Assembly: GCF_963682185.1 (NCBI RefSeq)
Contig: NZ_OY821667.1
Location: forward strand, 4,353,501 to 4,417,500
Origin: an uncultured Cohaesibacter sp.
GTDB taxonomy: Bacteria > Pseudomonadota > Alphaproteobacteria > Rhizobiales > Cohaesibacteraceae
Length of the DNA stretch: 64,000 nt
Direction: 5' to 3'
Shown: piece by piece, positions 54,020 to 62,136 of the stretch
How the letters are laid out: each line of letters begins with the position of its first letter
How positions within the stretch are numbered: the first letter of the stretch is position 1
Program-made: the position numbers and the translations under genes
The notes under the pieces: generated by a model
Told to the model about the DNA's origin: nothing
Databases searched by the model: none
The model's input: the letters and a program-made list of their open reading frames with translations, nothing else

Positions 54020-54955
54020 GTGTCGACCATTTACATCACGCACCCTACCTTCATGAAGCACAAGACGCCTGAGGGCCATCCGGAACGTCCGGATAGGATG
54101 CGTGCGGTCAATATTGCTCTGGAGCATGAGAAATTCATCTATATGCCGCGTGAAGAGGCCCAGCTCGGGCGGCACGAGGATATCCTTCGCTGTCATCCGC
54201 AAAGCGTCATTGATCATCTTGAGGAAAATTCCCCCAAAGAAGGGCTGATTTCGCTCGATGGCGACACGACGGTATCGCCTGAAACCATGACTGCGGCGCT
54301 CTATGCTGTGGGCGCTTCCACTCAGGCCATCGACGAGGTCATGCAAGGCAAAGTGAATAATGCCTTCTGCGGCATTCGCCCTCCAGGCCACCATGCCGAG
54401 CAGAACCGCTCCATGGGCTTTTGCTTTTTCAACAATGCAGCCATCGCGGCGCGCTACGCCCAGGAGCATTATGGAGCCGAGCATGTCGCCATTGTCGACT
54501 TCGACCTGCATCATGGCAACGGTACACAGGATATTTTCTGGGATGACCCCAGTGTGATGTATTGCTCGACCCACCAGATGCCACTCTATCCGGGCACAGG
54601 AGCCTGGACGGAAACCGGCAAGGATGATCTTGGCAATATTGTCAATGCGCCCCTTGGTGCAGGGCAGGGGGCAGAGCAGATGCGGGACGCCTTTGAGTCG
54701 CGCCTTTTGCCCGCGCTTTATGATTTTAACCCCGATCTGGTGATTATCTCCGCCGGGTTCGACGCCCATATCCGCGATCCACTGGGCGATCTAACCTGTA
54801 CAGAGGCAGACTTTTCGTGGATGACCGGCAAATTGATGGATGTTGCAGACAAATGTTGCGACAACCGTCTGGTGTCTTTGCTGGAAGGGGGATACGACCT
54901 GACGGCGCTTGCCCGTTCGGTCGCCGTTCATGTGGACCGGCTTATGCACGGGTGA
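54020..54955 (+). CDS. Histone-deacetylase-family protein (class II type)
   Basis: 311 residues, starting with a GTG. The active-site elements are complete: IRPPGHHAEQNRSMGFCFFN (catalytic His pair), VDFDLHHGNGTQDIF (zinc Asp and His), SAGFDAHIRDPLGDL (zinc Asp) and LLEGGYDLTALA. Bacterial members deacetylate acetylated polyamines or proteins in the cytoplasm. In rhizobia it usually stands next to xseB and dxs; here xseB follows but dxs does not. A terminator separates it from xseB. Confidence 0.92.
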   Translation: MSTIYITHPTFMKHKTPEGHPERPDRMRAVNIALEHEKFIYMPREEAQLGRHEDILRCHPQSVIDHLEENSPKEGLISLDGDTTVSPETMTAALYAVGASTQAIDEVMQGKVNNAFCGIRPPGHHAEQNRSMGFCFFNNAAIAARYAQEHYGAEHVAIVDFDLHHGNGTQDIFWDDPSVMYCSTHQMPLYPGTGAWTETGKDDLGNIVNAPLGAGQGAEQMRDAFESRLLPALYDFNPDLVIISAGFDAHIRDPLGDLTCTEADFSWMTGKLMDVADKCCDNRLVSLLEGGYDLTALARSVAVHVDRLMHG

Positions 54956-54996
54956 CTCCGCGCCCGATCCCGGAGCTTCCGGTCCACTCGAAGGGA

Positions 54997-55024
54997 GGGT
55001 CCAATGGTGCCAGGCATTGGACCC
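54997..55024 (+). terminator. Rho-independent terminator of the HDAC gene
   Basis: GGGTCCAATG-gtgccagg-CATTGGACCC, a perfect 10-bp stem followed by TTTCCTTTT, 42 bases past the stop. Confidence 0.85.
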
Positions 55025-55216
55025 TTTCCTTTTGCTCCATTGCAAAGGCGCAAAGGGCTATCACGGGACAATCATGTGATAAGCCCGTTCGACTTTAATC
55101 TCCTGAATGTCTGAAGGCTTTTGCATTGAGACATTTCCATGTAAAAGGGAATGAGCGACTCAATGGTCGCCTTCACCTGACCAATTTCTAGCCTTGCCAG
55201 AGGAAATCAATTCGCC

Positions 55217-55453
55217 ATGTCAGACCTGTCCGAGCTCACCTTTGAAGCAGCCCTTGCCGAACTGGAACAGATCGTTCAGAGACTGGAACGGGGCGATGTG
55301 CCTTTGGAAAAATCCATCGAGGAATATGAGCGCGGCGAAGCGCTGAAGCGCCATTGCGATGCGCTGCTCAAAAAGGCCGAGGAAAAGGTTGAGAAAATCC
55401 GTCTGTCCGCAGAAGGGCAGGCTGCAGGGACCGAACCGCTCGACGTAGACTGA
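55217..55453 (+). CDS. xseB: Exodeoxyribonuclease VII small subunit
   Basis: 78 residues with the family opening [28 protein letters not shown] and the second helix [26 protein letters not shown]. It binds the large subunit XseA, which cuts single-stranded DNA; xseA is not in the window. In rhizobia dxs normally follows directly, but here an unrelated membrane protein does, on the other strand. Confidence 0.93.
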   Translation: MSDLSELTFEAALAELEQIVQRLERGDVPLEKSIEEYERGEALKRHCDALLKKAEEKVEKIRLSAEGQAAGTEPLDVD

Positions 55454-55489
55454 GCGATTTCGTTTCATCACAGGATCTGCTGTAGCTGC

Positions 55490-55732
55490 CTATCTGGAAG
55501 CGTCCGCATCATGCTTGGTGCCGGGCGCTTTGTTTTGCTGTGGCTTCTTGACGGGCATGAACAGCACGACCAATATGCCCGCGCCGCAGCTAACCACACT
55601 TAGCACAAACCAGACGAGACCCGAACGCCCCTTGGCCTTGGCTGTTATGGCGCCGATGACGCCAGCCAACAGTAAAACCTGTACGACAATCATCTCATAG
55701 CTGCCGATGTAGAACAGGCTTGGCATGGACAT
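55490..55732 (-). CDS. Small two-span membrane protein, unknown function
   Basis: 80 residues with two hydrophobic spans (about 12-32 and 38-60) and a charged C-terminal tail KKPQQNKAPGTKHDADASR. The ATG at 55732 has GAGGAG five to six bases upstream. It converges on xseB with 36 bases between. Looks like a real inner-membrane peptide of unknown role; no family recognised. Confidence 0.6.
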   Translation of the reverse strand: MSMPSLFYIGSYEMIVVQVLLLAGVIGAITAKAKGRSGLVWFVLSVVSCGAGILVVLFMPVKKPQQNKAPGTKHDADASR

Positions 55733-55899
55733 GGGGGCTCCTCATCGTCTTAAGCTGGCACATCATTCAATCTGATCGCCTTGCTTTAACAAGTTTGAAG
55801 CCATAAGGCTATTGCTGAAGCGATACGGGACGTCATAAAAACGACTAAGCCCATCACGGGGAGGCCTGAGTGAAAGGCTTCATCAGCAAGGAATGGACA

Positions 55900-56328
55900 A
55901 TGTCACCGATCAGTAAAGATGTTCATGGAAAGCCTTCACCGTGCCCCTGCGGCAGTGGCAAGGACTATGCAGAATGCTGTCAGCCCTTCCATGACGGCAC
56001 GGCGTTGCCCGAGCGGGCCGAAGCATTGATGCGTTCGCGTTATTCCGCCTTTGCGCTTGAAAAGATACCCTATCTCAAAGACACGCTCTGGCCGAAATAT
56101 CAGCCCGGCTTCGATACCTTTGCTACGGCCAAATGGGCCGCCGAGAACCACTGGAGCGGACTTTCCATTCTAGCGGTCGATGCTGGTGAGGCCAAGGACA
56201 GACGCGGCACTGTGCTGTTCGAGGCGCGCTATCTGGCTGGCGGGCAGCTGCACACCCATCGGGAGCTTAGCCTTTTCCGCAAAAAGGCCGGTCGTTGGTA
56301 CTATGTCGAGGCCCTGCCGGAAGGGTAA
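55900..56328 (+). CDS. YchJ-family SEC-C motif protein
   Basis: 142 residues from the ATG at 55900 (AAGGAA six bases upstream). It begins with a SEC-C zinc motif, SPCPCGSGKDYAECCQPF (C-x-C...C-C), followed by the YchJ domain with AEALMRSRYSAFALEKIPYL and ARYLAGGQLHTHRELSLFRKKAGRWYYV, an NTF2-like fold. The biochemical role of YchJ is not established. A single gene just upstream of the TetR-curA pair. Confidence 0.87.
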   Translation: MSPISKDVHGKPSPCPCGSGKDYAECCQPFHDGTALPERAEALMRSRYSAFALEKIPYLKDTLWPKYQPGFDTFATAKWAAENHWSGLSILAVDAGEAKDRRGTVLFEARYLAGGQLHTHRELSLFRKKAGRWYYVEALPEG

Positions 56329-56377
56329 TGCTGGACGTCGCATTCGGGGCACAGATGTATTTTGCAAAATTTGCAAT

Positions 56378-56406
56378 TAGGCACTAGACGATTGGTCTAG
56401 TAATAC
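56378..56406 (+). promoter_or_regulatory. Promoter and operator of the TetR gene at 56411
   Basis: TAGGCA (56378-56383), a 17-base spacer and TAATAC (56401-56406) form a plausible promoter. The spacer is filled by the perfect palindrome ACTAGAC-gattg-GTCTAGT (56383-56401). RNA would start at or near the ATG, and no Shine-Dalgarno site is seen, suggesting leaderless translation. A 16/20 matching copy lies before curA. Confidence 0.6.
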
Positions 56407-56410
56407 CTAT

Positions 56411-57010
56411 ATGCTGACTATGACGAAGAAAACAGAAAAAACACGCGAGCATATTCTGACCGTTGGCCGGCGGCTCATATCTGAGCTGGGCTTCAACGCG
56501 CTCGGCCTTGGGCTGCTGCTTAAGGAAGCCGAGGTTCCCAAAGGGTCTTTCTACTATTATTTTGCCAGCAAGGAAGATTTCGGCTGCAAACTGCTTGAGC
56601 AATATATCGCCTATTACCATGAACGCCTCGATGCGCTCTGGTCCAACGAGAAGCGATCTGGCAGGGAAAAGCTTATGGATTATTGGGACCAGTGGGTGGT
56701 CAATCAATGTCCCGTCAACGCCCAGAATACGTGTCTTATCGTCAAGCTCGGGGCGGAAGTATCTGATATGTCGGAAGACATGCGGACTATTCTGGCCGAT
56801 GGTGCCGAGTCCATCGTCAATCGTTTGGCAGAGCAGATAAATGGGGGCATCAAAGATGGTTCCCTATCGGCAAACATTCAGCCAGACCTTACTGCCTCCA
56901 TGCTCTACCAAATGTGGCTTGGTGCCAGCCTCATGGCGAAATTGCAGCATTCGGCGAGCCCACTTGTTCAGGCCAGAACCAACAGCGAAGCCCTGCTGCC
57001 TGCCGCCTGA
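56411..57010 (+). CDS. TetR/AcrR-family repressor, likely regulator of curA
   Basis: 199 residues. DNA-binding helices are seen in TREHILTVGRRLISELGFNA and LGLLLKEAEVPKGSFYYYFASKEDFGCKLL (the YYYF helix is typical). The rest is the ligand domain, in the AcuR/NemR-like range with a single cysteine pair (residues about 98-105) where NemR senses electrophiles. It lies directly upstream of the curA-like reductase in the same direction, and matching palindromes precede both genes. So it probably represses itself and curA and is released by a reactive small molecule. Start at 56411 or 56420. Confidence 0.87.
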   Translation: MLTMTKKTEKTREHILTVGRRLISELGFNALGLGLLLKEAEVPKGSFYYYFASKEDFGCKLLEQYIAYYHERLDALWSNEKRSGREKLMDYWDQWVVNQCPVNAQNTCLIVKLGAEVSDMSEDMRTILADGAESIVNRLAEQINGGIKDGSLSANIQPDLTASMLYQMWLGASLMAKLQHSASPLVQARTNSEALLPAA

Positions 57011-57072
57011 ACCAAAAGCAATAAAACCTATCCGTATCTATATCGAGACAACACGCACGGCACCTGTAAATA

Positions 57073-57092
57073 CAAACAAGACGACCGGTCTA
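57073..57092 (+). promoter_or_regulatory. Second copy of the TetR operator, before curA
   Basis: ACAAGACGACCGGTCTATTA matches the operator at 56383-56402 (ACTAGACGATTGGTCTAGTA) at 16 of 20 positions, with the same AGAC-n5-GTCT core and spacing. It lies about 40 bases before the curA ATG. Confidence 0.6.
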
Positions 57093-57130
57093 TTACTAAA
57101 TGGTGTGGTGCTCACAGGAGAGAGAATTCA

Positions 57131-58171
57131 ATGTCCCAGACAGCGTCATCAAACCGCCAATTCATTCTAAATGAACGCCCCGTTGGAGCGCCGGATGAAA
57201 ACACCTTGAAGCTGGTATCGAACACCATTCCCGAGCCGGGAGAAGGCGAGATGCTCCTGCGCACGGTTTATCTTTCGCTCGATCCCTATATGCGTGGACG
57301 TATGAGCGCTGCCAAATCCTACTCTGATCCAGTCGAAATCGGAGACCCCATGGTTGGCGGCACGGTTGCCCGTGTAGTCAAATCCAATCTGGATGGTTTT
57401 GCCGAGGGGGATTGGGTACTCTCTTATAGCGGTTGGCAGGACTATGCCCTTTCTGATGGTACAATGGTCACCAACATGGGCCCAAATCCTGAAGCCCCCT
57501 CTTGGGCTCTCGGTGCGCTGGGCATGCCGGGCATGACCGCCTATACCGGTCTGTTGCAGATTGGCGACCCGAAACCGGGCGAAACCGTTGTGGTCGCCGC
57601 TGCTACTGGTGGGGTGGGGGCCAATGTGGGCCAGATCGCCAAGATCAAGGGCGCACGCGCGGTCGGTATCGCTGGCGGCAAGGAAAAATGCGACTACGCG
57701 GTAAAGGAACTGGGCTTTGATGCCTGCATCGACCGCAAGGCCGATGATTTTGCCGAACAGCTCGCCGCCGCTTGTCCGGATGGCATTGATGTCTATTTCG
57801 AGAATGTCGGTGGCGATGTGTTCAAGGCTGTGGTGCCCCTCTTGAACACCGGTGCGCGCATACCACTTTGCGGCGTTATCGCTCAATATAACAGCACGAG
57901 CGCTCCGGAAGGGCCGGATATGTCAGGCGCCCTGATGGCTCAGTTCCTCACACGCCGCGTCACCGTGCGTGGCTTTATTGTGTTTCAGGATTTCGGTCAT
58001 CTCTACCCTGAATTTGCCGCCGATATGACCCGTTGGGTCAAAGAAGGAAAAATCAAATATCGTGAGCATCTGGTCGATGGTCTGGAAAAGGCACCACAGG
58101 CATTTCTCGACCTATTGGAAGGCCGCAACTTTGGCAAGATGGTCATCAAGGTTGGTGAGCACTCACTCTGA
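57131..58171 (+). CDS. curA: NADPH-dependent alkenal/curcumin-type reductase (CurA-like MDR)
   Basis: 346 residues, alignable along its length with E. coli CurA (YncB). It belongs to the zinc-free medium-chain reductases that reduce the C=C bond of reactive enones with NADPH in the cytoplasm. Marks are LLRTVYLSLDPYMRGRM, MVGGTVARVVKS, YSGWQDYALSDG, the nucleotide loop VVVAAATGGVGANVGQIAKIKG, DVYFENVGGDVF and GRNFGKMVIKVG. The ATG has an AGGAGAGA upstream. The palindrome just before it makes control by the adjacent TetR protein likely. The natural substrate may differ from curcumin. Confidence 0.92.
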   Translation: MSQTASSNRQFILNERPVGAPDENTLKLVSNTIPEPGEGEMLLRTVYLSLDPYMRGRMSAAKSYSDPVEIGDPMVGGTVARVVKSNLDGFAEGDWVLSYSGWQDYALSDGTMVTNMGPNPEAPSWALGALGMPGMTAYTGLLQIGDPKPGETVVVAAATGGVGANVGQIAKIKGARAVGIAGGKEKCDYAVKELGFDACIDRKADDFAEQLAAACPDGIDVYFENVGGDVFKAVVPLLNTGARIPLCGVIAQYNSTSAPEGPDMSGALMAQFLTRRVTVRGFIVFQDFGHLYPEFAADMTRWVKEGKIKYREHLVDGLEKAPQAFLDLLEGRNFGKMVIKVGEHSL

Positions 58172-58215
58172 AAATAGAGATCAATCCTAGGTGAATCACT
58201 TAACTGATCCATGGC

Positions 58216-58243
58216 AACCCGACGAGAAAAAACGCGTCGGGTT
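58216..58243 (+). terminator. Rho-independent terminator of curA
   Basis: AACCCGACG-agaaaaaacg-CGTCGGGTT followed by TTTTG, 45 bases past the stop. Confidence 0.85.
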
Positions 58244-58622
58244 TTTTGTGAACTCGGAAAATTGACCTTCTGTTGGCCTAAAGTGTGAGGTAAATATGCG
58301 CAATTGCTCAGTTCTCCGGCAAATTCGGGGACAGATATCCAAGGCTTGTCCGCATTTTTCGACATATTTGTGGGGATCACTCTTTCCGCTCTAGTCAGGC
58401 CAAATTTGTCATGAAACAGTTGCCGTGGCTGGTTAATGTTGCCCGCGCTTTTAGGGGTTCCGGTTTGCCGGAGTGAAGACCCTGGACGAAAGCTCCCTGA
58501 ACGCAAGCTGCCGCACCTGTTTTGGCTCACATGGATATTCGCAACAGGGCGGACATTTCGACTCTTTGAAACGAGCGAAGTGGATTCGGGGAGATCAATC
58601 ATATTTTGGAGGTTTCTCTCAT
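58244..58622 (+). promoter_or_regulatory. Upstream region of the Sec 5'-nucleotidase, 379 bases
   Basis: No gene supported. At about 58408-58425, TTGTCAT-gaaa-CAGTTGC fits a PHO-box frame in its first half but matches the consensus at only 4 of 7 in its second. GGAGG ten bases before the ATG at 58623 is the ribosome site. Confidence 0.3.
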
Positions 58623-60233
58623 ATGAAAAATCTACTCACCGGTGTTGCTGCTCTGGCTCTTTCCGCCGGCTTTGCTGGCGCTGCCCATGCAGACTATACG
58701 CTGAACATTCTTCATCTCAACGATGTGCATTCCCGCATCGAATCCATCACCAAATATGACAACACTTGCGATGCCAAGGGCGAAGAAGAAGGCAAGTGCT
58801 TTGGTGGTGTTGCGCGTGTTAAAAGCGAAGTAGAAAAACTTCGCGGCGAATTTGCCAAAGAGGGGGCCAATTCCCTGCTGTTGCATGCTGGTGACGAGTT
58901 CCAGGGCTCGCTTTTCTACTCCACCTATAAAGGGGAAGCGGCTGCCGAATTTGCCAACGCCATCGGCTATGACGTGATGGCCGTGGGCAACCATGAGTTT
59001 GATGATGGCCCCAAAGGCCTCGCAGATTTCCTCGACAAAGTGGATTTCCCGATCATCTCCGGCAACATTGATGTGTCCAGCGAGCCTCTGCTGCAGGGCA
59101 AGATCAAGGGCTATGTCATCAAGGAAGTCGGCGGCGAGAAAATCGGCATCGTATCTGTTCTGGCTGAAGACACCGCAGAGACCTCTTCTCCGGGCGATAA
59201 GGTTATCTTCTCTTCCTCGGAAGACTATCTCAAGCAGGCCGTTCAGGAACTGACTGATCAGGGCGTCAACAAGATCATTGCGCTGACCCATGAAGGTCTC
59301 GTCAAAGACATGGATCTGGCCTCCAAGGTGGCCGGTGTCGACGTGATCGTCGGTGGTCATTCCCATTCTCTGCTGTCCAACACCAATGATAGAGCCGAAG
59401 GGCCTTATCCTGTCATGGTGAAGAACCCGGACGGCAAGGATGTTCCGGTCGTTACCGCCTATGCCTACACCAAATATCTGGGTGATCTGGCTGTAACCTT
59501 CGACGATGATGGCAATGTTGTTTCAGCAGAAGGCGAACCGATCCTTCTGGATGCATCAGTCACGCCGGATGAAGCCGTTGTAGCCCGCGTCAAGGAATTG
59601 GCTGCTCCGATTGCTGAACTGAAAGCAAAAGTCATTGGCTCACTCGGTGCTGACATTGACGGGGCGCGCGAGAACTGCCGCCAGAAGGAATGCGCCATGG
59701 GTGTGCTCGTGGCTGATGCCATGCTTGAGCGCGTGAAGGATCAGGGCGTTTCCATTGCCATTCAGAATGGTGGTGGTCTGCGTGCATCCATCAAGGGCGG
59801 CGAAGTCACCATGGGTGATGTGCTGACCGTTCTGCCATTCCAGAACACGCTGGCAACCTTTGAGCTGACCGGAGCTGACGTAAAAGCCGCTCTGGAAAAC
59901 GGCCTTTCTCAAGTTGAAGAAACAGCCGGACGCTTCCCACAGGTCGCCGGTCTTAAATATAGCTGGTCTCGCACCAAGCCCGCTGGCGAACGTGTGGTAT
60001 CGGTTGAAGTCATGAAAGACGGCGCCTGGGCACCAATCGAAGATGATGCCGTTTATGGCGTTGTCTCCAACAACTATATGCGCGCTGGCGGCGACGGCTA
60101 TAAAGTCTTCAAAACCAACGGCAAAAACGCTTATGACTATGGGCCGAACCTGGAAGATGTGGTCGCCAACTATATTGCCGACCATCCGGACTTCGAAGTC
60201 GAGCTTCCTGGCCGTATTACAGAAGTCGAGTAA
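58623..60233 (+). CDS. Sec-exported 5'-nucleotidase (UshA-like)
   Basis: 536 residues. A classical signal peptide (MKNLLTGVAALALSAGFAGA, cleavage after AHA at residue 23) sends it to the periplasm by Sec. It has the metallophosphatase motifs ILHLNDVHSRIE, HAGDEFQGS, GNHEFDDGPKG, LTHEGL and IVGGHSHSLL and the nucleotidase C-terminal domain with IQNGGGLRASI and VVSNNYMRAGGDGY. Cysteine pairs (TCDAKGEEEGKC and ENCRQKEC) may form disulphides. It releases phosphate from nucleotides. A weak PHO-like box is upstream. A Tat-exported relative sits at 31751. Confidence 0.92.
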   Translation: MKNLLTGVAALALSAGFAGAAHADYTLNILHLNDVHSRIESITKYDNTCDAKGEEEGKCFGGVARVKSEVEKLRGEFAKEGANSLLLHAGDEFQGSLFYSTYKGEAAAEFANAIGYDVMAVGNHEFDDGPKGLADFLDKVDFPIISGNIDVSSEPLLQGKIKGYVIKEVGGEKIGIVSVLAEDTAETSSPGDKVIFSSSEDYLKQAVQELTDQGVNKIIALTHEGLVKDMDLASKVAGVDVIVGGHSHSLLSNTNDRAEGPYPVMVKNPDGKDVPVVTAYAYTKYLGDLAVTFDDDGNVVSAEGEPILLDASVTPDEAVVARVKELAAPIAELKAKVIGSLGADIDGARENCRQKECAMGVLVADAMLERVKDQGVSIAIQNGGGLRASIKGGEVTMGDVLTVLPFQNTLATFELTGADVKAALENGLSQVEETAGRFPQVAGLKYSWSRTKPAGERVVSVEVMKDGAWAPIEDDAVYGVVSNNYMRAGGDGYKVFKTNGKNAYDYGPNLEDVVANYIADHPDFEVELPGRITEVE

Positions 60234-60266
60234 GCCAATCCGGCACGCTTTTGCGTGAGCCATACA

Positions 60267-60292
60267 GCCCGGCAGGGGAAACCTTGCCGGGC
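60267..60292 (+). terminator. Rho-independent terminator of the Sec 5'-nucleotidase
   Basis: GCCCGGCA-ggggaaacct-TGCCGGGC followed by ATTTTTG, about 35 bases past the stop. Confidence 0.85.
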
Positions 60293-60384
60293 ATTTTTGT
60301 GGGGTCGACACAAGTCGACTTGTTGGAGAACACCTTAAGTGAGACACTCATAAACGAAATCAGTGATATGCAAGGAGGAGCATC

Positions 60385-60474
60385 ATGACTGTCGTGTACG
60401 GGCTTATTGTGGTTCTCATCACATTCTTGATGGCAAACGCAGTTTATAAAGTAATGGAGAAAATGAAGAAGTAG
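60385..60474 (+). CDS. 29-aa single-span membrane peptide
   Basis: ATG at 60385 preceded by a very strong AAGGAGGAG. The peptide MTVVYGLIVVLITFLMANAV is one membrane span, followed by the basic tail YKVMEKMKK. This is the layout of small regulatory or complex-stabilising membrane proteins (in-out orientation by the positive-inside rule). It lies 90 bases after the nucleotidase terminator and has no recognised homologue. No oxidase or transporter gene is adjacent, so its partner is unknown. Confidence 0.6.
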   Translation: MTVVYGLIVVLITFLMANAVYKVMEKMKK

Positions 60475-60864
60475 GCATCCATCGACAAGTTGGTTGCTTC
60501 CTGATTTTCAGACTGACGCTGTCAGCCCTGCCACAGGGCAGACAGAGCTATATGCTGTGTCTCTTTTCCCTCCTTTTTCGAACAGCATATCCGTTGCTTG
60601 TTTGCTCATTGAGGCTGTCTGTCCACCATCCAAATCTTCAGAGGGCGGAACCGGTTGCCTTTGCGATATATTGAAGAGGAAGCTCTCCACCTTTTTGCAA
60701 AATGTTTGCAACAAGGTGGGATAGATCATCGATCCCACTCGCCGCTGAATGTGGACAATCAGGGCTTAAAACAAAAGTCGGTGAAGATCTTGCCAAAAAC
60801 AGCATCAACTGCCTGTGTCGACCTTGATTATTTCATTTCTATGTCATAATCCTACGGCCACCAA
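60475..60864. other. Intergenic region before tRNA-Pro, 390 bases
   Basis: No supported gene. A CATAAT (60845-60850) with CTTGAT (60823-60828) 16 bases upstream could be the tRNA promoter. Confidence 0.4.
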
Positions 60865-60941
60865 CGGAGTGTAGCTCAGCCTGGTAGAGCACTGCCTTCG
60901 GGAGGCAGGGGCCGGAGGTTCGAATCCTCTCACTCCGACCA
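60865..60941 (+). tRNA. tRNA-Pro, anticodon CGG
   Basis: 77 bases folding into a full cloverleaf: acceptor stem CGGAGTG/CACTCCG, D arm GCTC-AGCCTGGTA-GAGC, anticodon arm CTGCC-TTCGGGA-GGCAG with anticodon CGG, T arm GGAGG-TTCGAAT-CCTCT, and CCA encoded at the 3' end. It reads the proline codon CCG. Positive-strand transcription, with a possible promoter CTTGAT/CATAAT just upstream. I see no integrated element or attachment-site repeat at its 3' end within the window. Confidence 0.97.
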
Positions 60942-61108
60942 ACCTTTTCAATAGGTTAGGTCTTTCCCCTTTGGGCGAAAAACAAAAAACTCACCAGAAT
61001 TATTTCACGCAAAAGAGCCGCATCAGCGCGTATTCGATTTTGTGAAGCTTCTGATCTGGTCTCAAAGCGTCTCGTGGGGTTCGACATTTCTATATAGAAT
61101 TCTGAACA

Positions 61109-62092
61109 TCATTCGTCGGCGATGAGATCAAGAGCTTTGGCTTTTTCATGGAGAAGTCCTGCCGCGAACTGAATGCTGGGAACATCGATATCAAACCAGT
61201 CGGCTACCTGTAACGCCGCGCCGAATACCGCATTGTATTCGAGGCTGATCCCCTTTTCCATATCCTGCAACATAGAGGTCTTGTGGTTGGGAATCGGGGC
61301 TGGATCCAGAATTTTGTTCGAAGGATCAAGCGTCACTCCACAAACCGAAGCCAGCTTCCGAGTGTCTGCAAGCATACGTTCGGCGAGTGGATGCAGCTCT
61401 TCTGAGGCAAGCAAGGCGTGGCTATCGAGACCAGTCAGACATCCGAAAGAATTGGTAATCAGGTTGAGCTGCAGTTTCTTCCAGATCTCGACGTCGATAT
61501 GCTCGCCGATCATGCCCTTGGCACCTCCGTTGGTGATCAGGGTTGCAAGCTGCGAGCAAACCGGTTCGAGCGCAGGGTTGACCGATCCGAAAATAAACCG
61601 GTTCGGTGAGGGCATCTCGTTCATGATGTGGCCCGGTGCCCGAACGCTATTGGCCGATCCAACCGTGCAGCCGATGACCTGATCAACTGACAGGAAGTCT
61701 CCTAGAGCTTTTTCATCGGTCTGCATTCCCGAAGTCGGCTTATCGGCCTTCTTCCTAAGAACCTGCCGATACCACCATGGCAATCCATTAAGAGCAAAGA
61801 CGACGGGGGTGTCGGGCCCGGCCAGTCGCTTCAATCTGTCGGCAATGGACGCAAGATGGTGAGACTTGACTGCAACGATAATGACATCCGGCTTTGGCAA
61901 GTCTTCAGGCTCGTCTGAGGCGGGCACGTGGGCTACGAAATGCTCCTGTCCGCTTGTCATCTGCAGCCCGTTATCTTTAATCGCCTTGAGGGTAGCACCT
62001 CTCGCTAAGATGGAAATCTCAGCTCCCGCTTGGTGCAGTCGCATGGCCATATGACCGCCGATCGATCCGGCTCCATAAATATTGATTTTCAT
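61109..62092 (-). CDS. Ketopantoate-reductase-family oxidoreductase (ApbA/PanE-like)
   Basis: 327 residues from the ATG at 62092 with AGAGA upstream. The NADP loop INIYGAGSIGGHMAMRLHQAG starts at residue 3, and DVIIVAVKSHHL contains the catalytic-region lysine; IWKKLQLNLITNSFGCLTG is the second family motif with its lysine and asparagine. PanE reduces ketopantoate to pantoate, but many members of the family act on other 2-oxoacids or have unknown substrates. It is longer than PanE (about 300), and neighbours are a permease and an aminotransferase rather than pan genes, so a different substrate is likely. Confidence 0.82.
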   Translation of the reverse strand: MKINIYGAGSIGGHMAMRLHQAGAEISILARGATLKAIKDNGLQMTSGQEHFVAHVPASDEPEDLPKPDVIIVAVKSHHLASIADRLKRLAGPDTPVVFALNGLPWWYRQVLRKKADKPTSGMQTDEKALGDFLSVDQVIGCTVGSANSVRAPGHIMNEMPSPNRFIFGSVNPALEPVCSQLATLITNGGAKGMIGEHIDVEIWKKLQLNLITNSFGCLTGLDSHALLASEELHPLAERMLADTRKLASVCGVTLDPSNKILDPAPIPNHKTSMLQDMEKGISLEYNAVFGAALQVADWFDIDVPSIQFAAGLLHEKAKALDLIADE

Positions 62093-62136
62093 TGGATCTC
62101 TTTCGAAGGTTTGCACCCCAATTGGAGTGTGGGTGT

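Noticed and set aside
53819-54769. Long minus-strand frame (316 codons) opposite the HDAC gene
   Set aside because: Antisense shadow; the sense strand carries all the deacetylase motifs.
58408-58425. PHO-box-like TTGTCAT-gaaa-CAGTTGC before the Sec nucleotidase
   Set aside because: The second heptamer matches at only 4 of 7 positions, so I list it only as weak within the upstream region.
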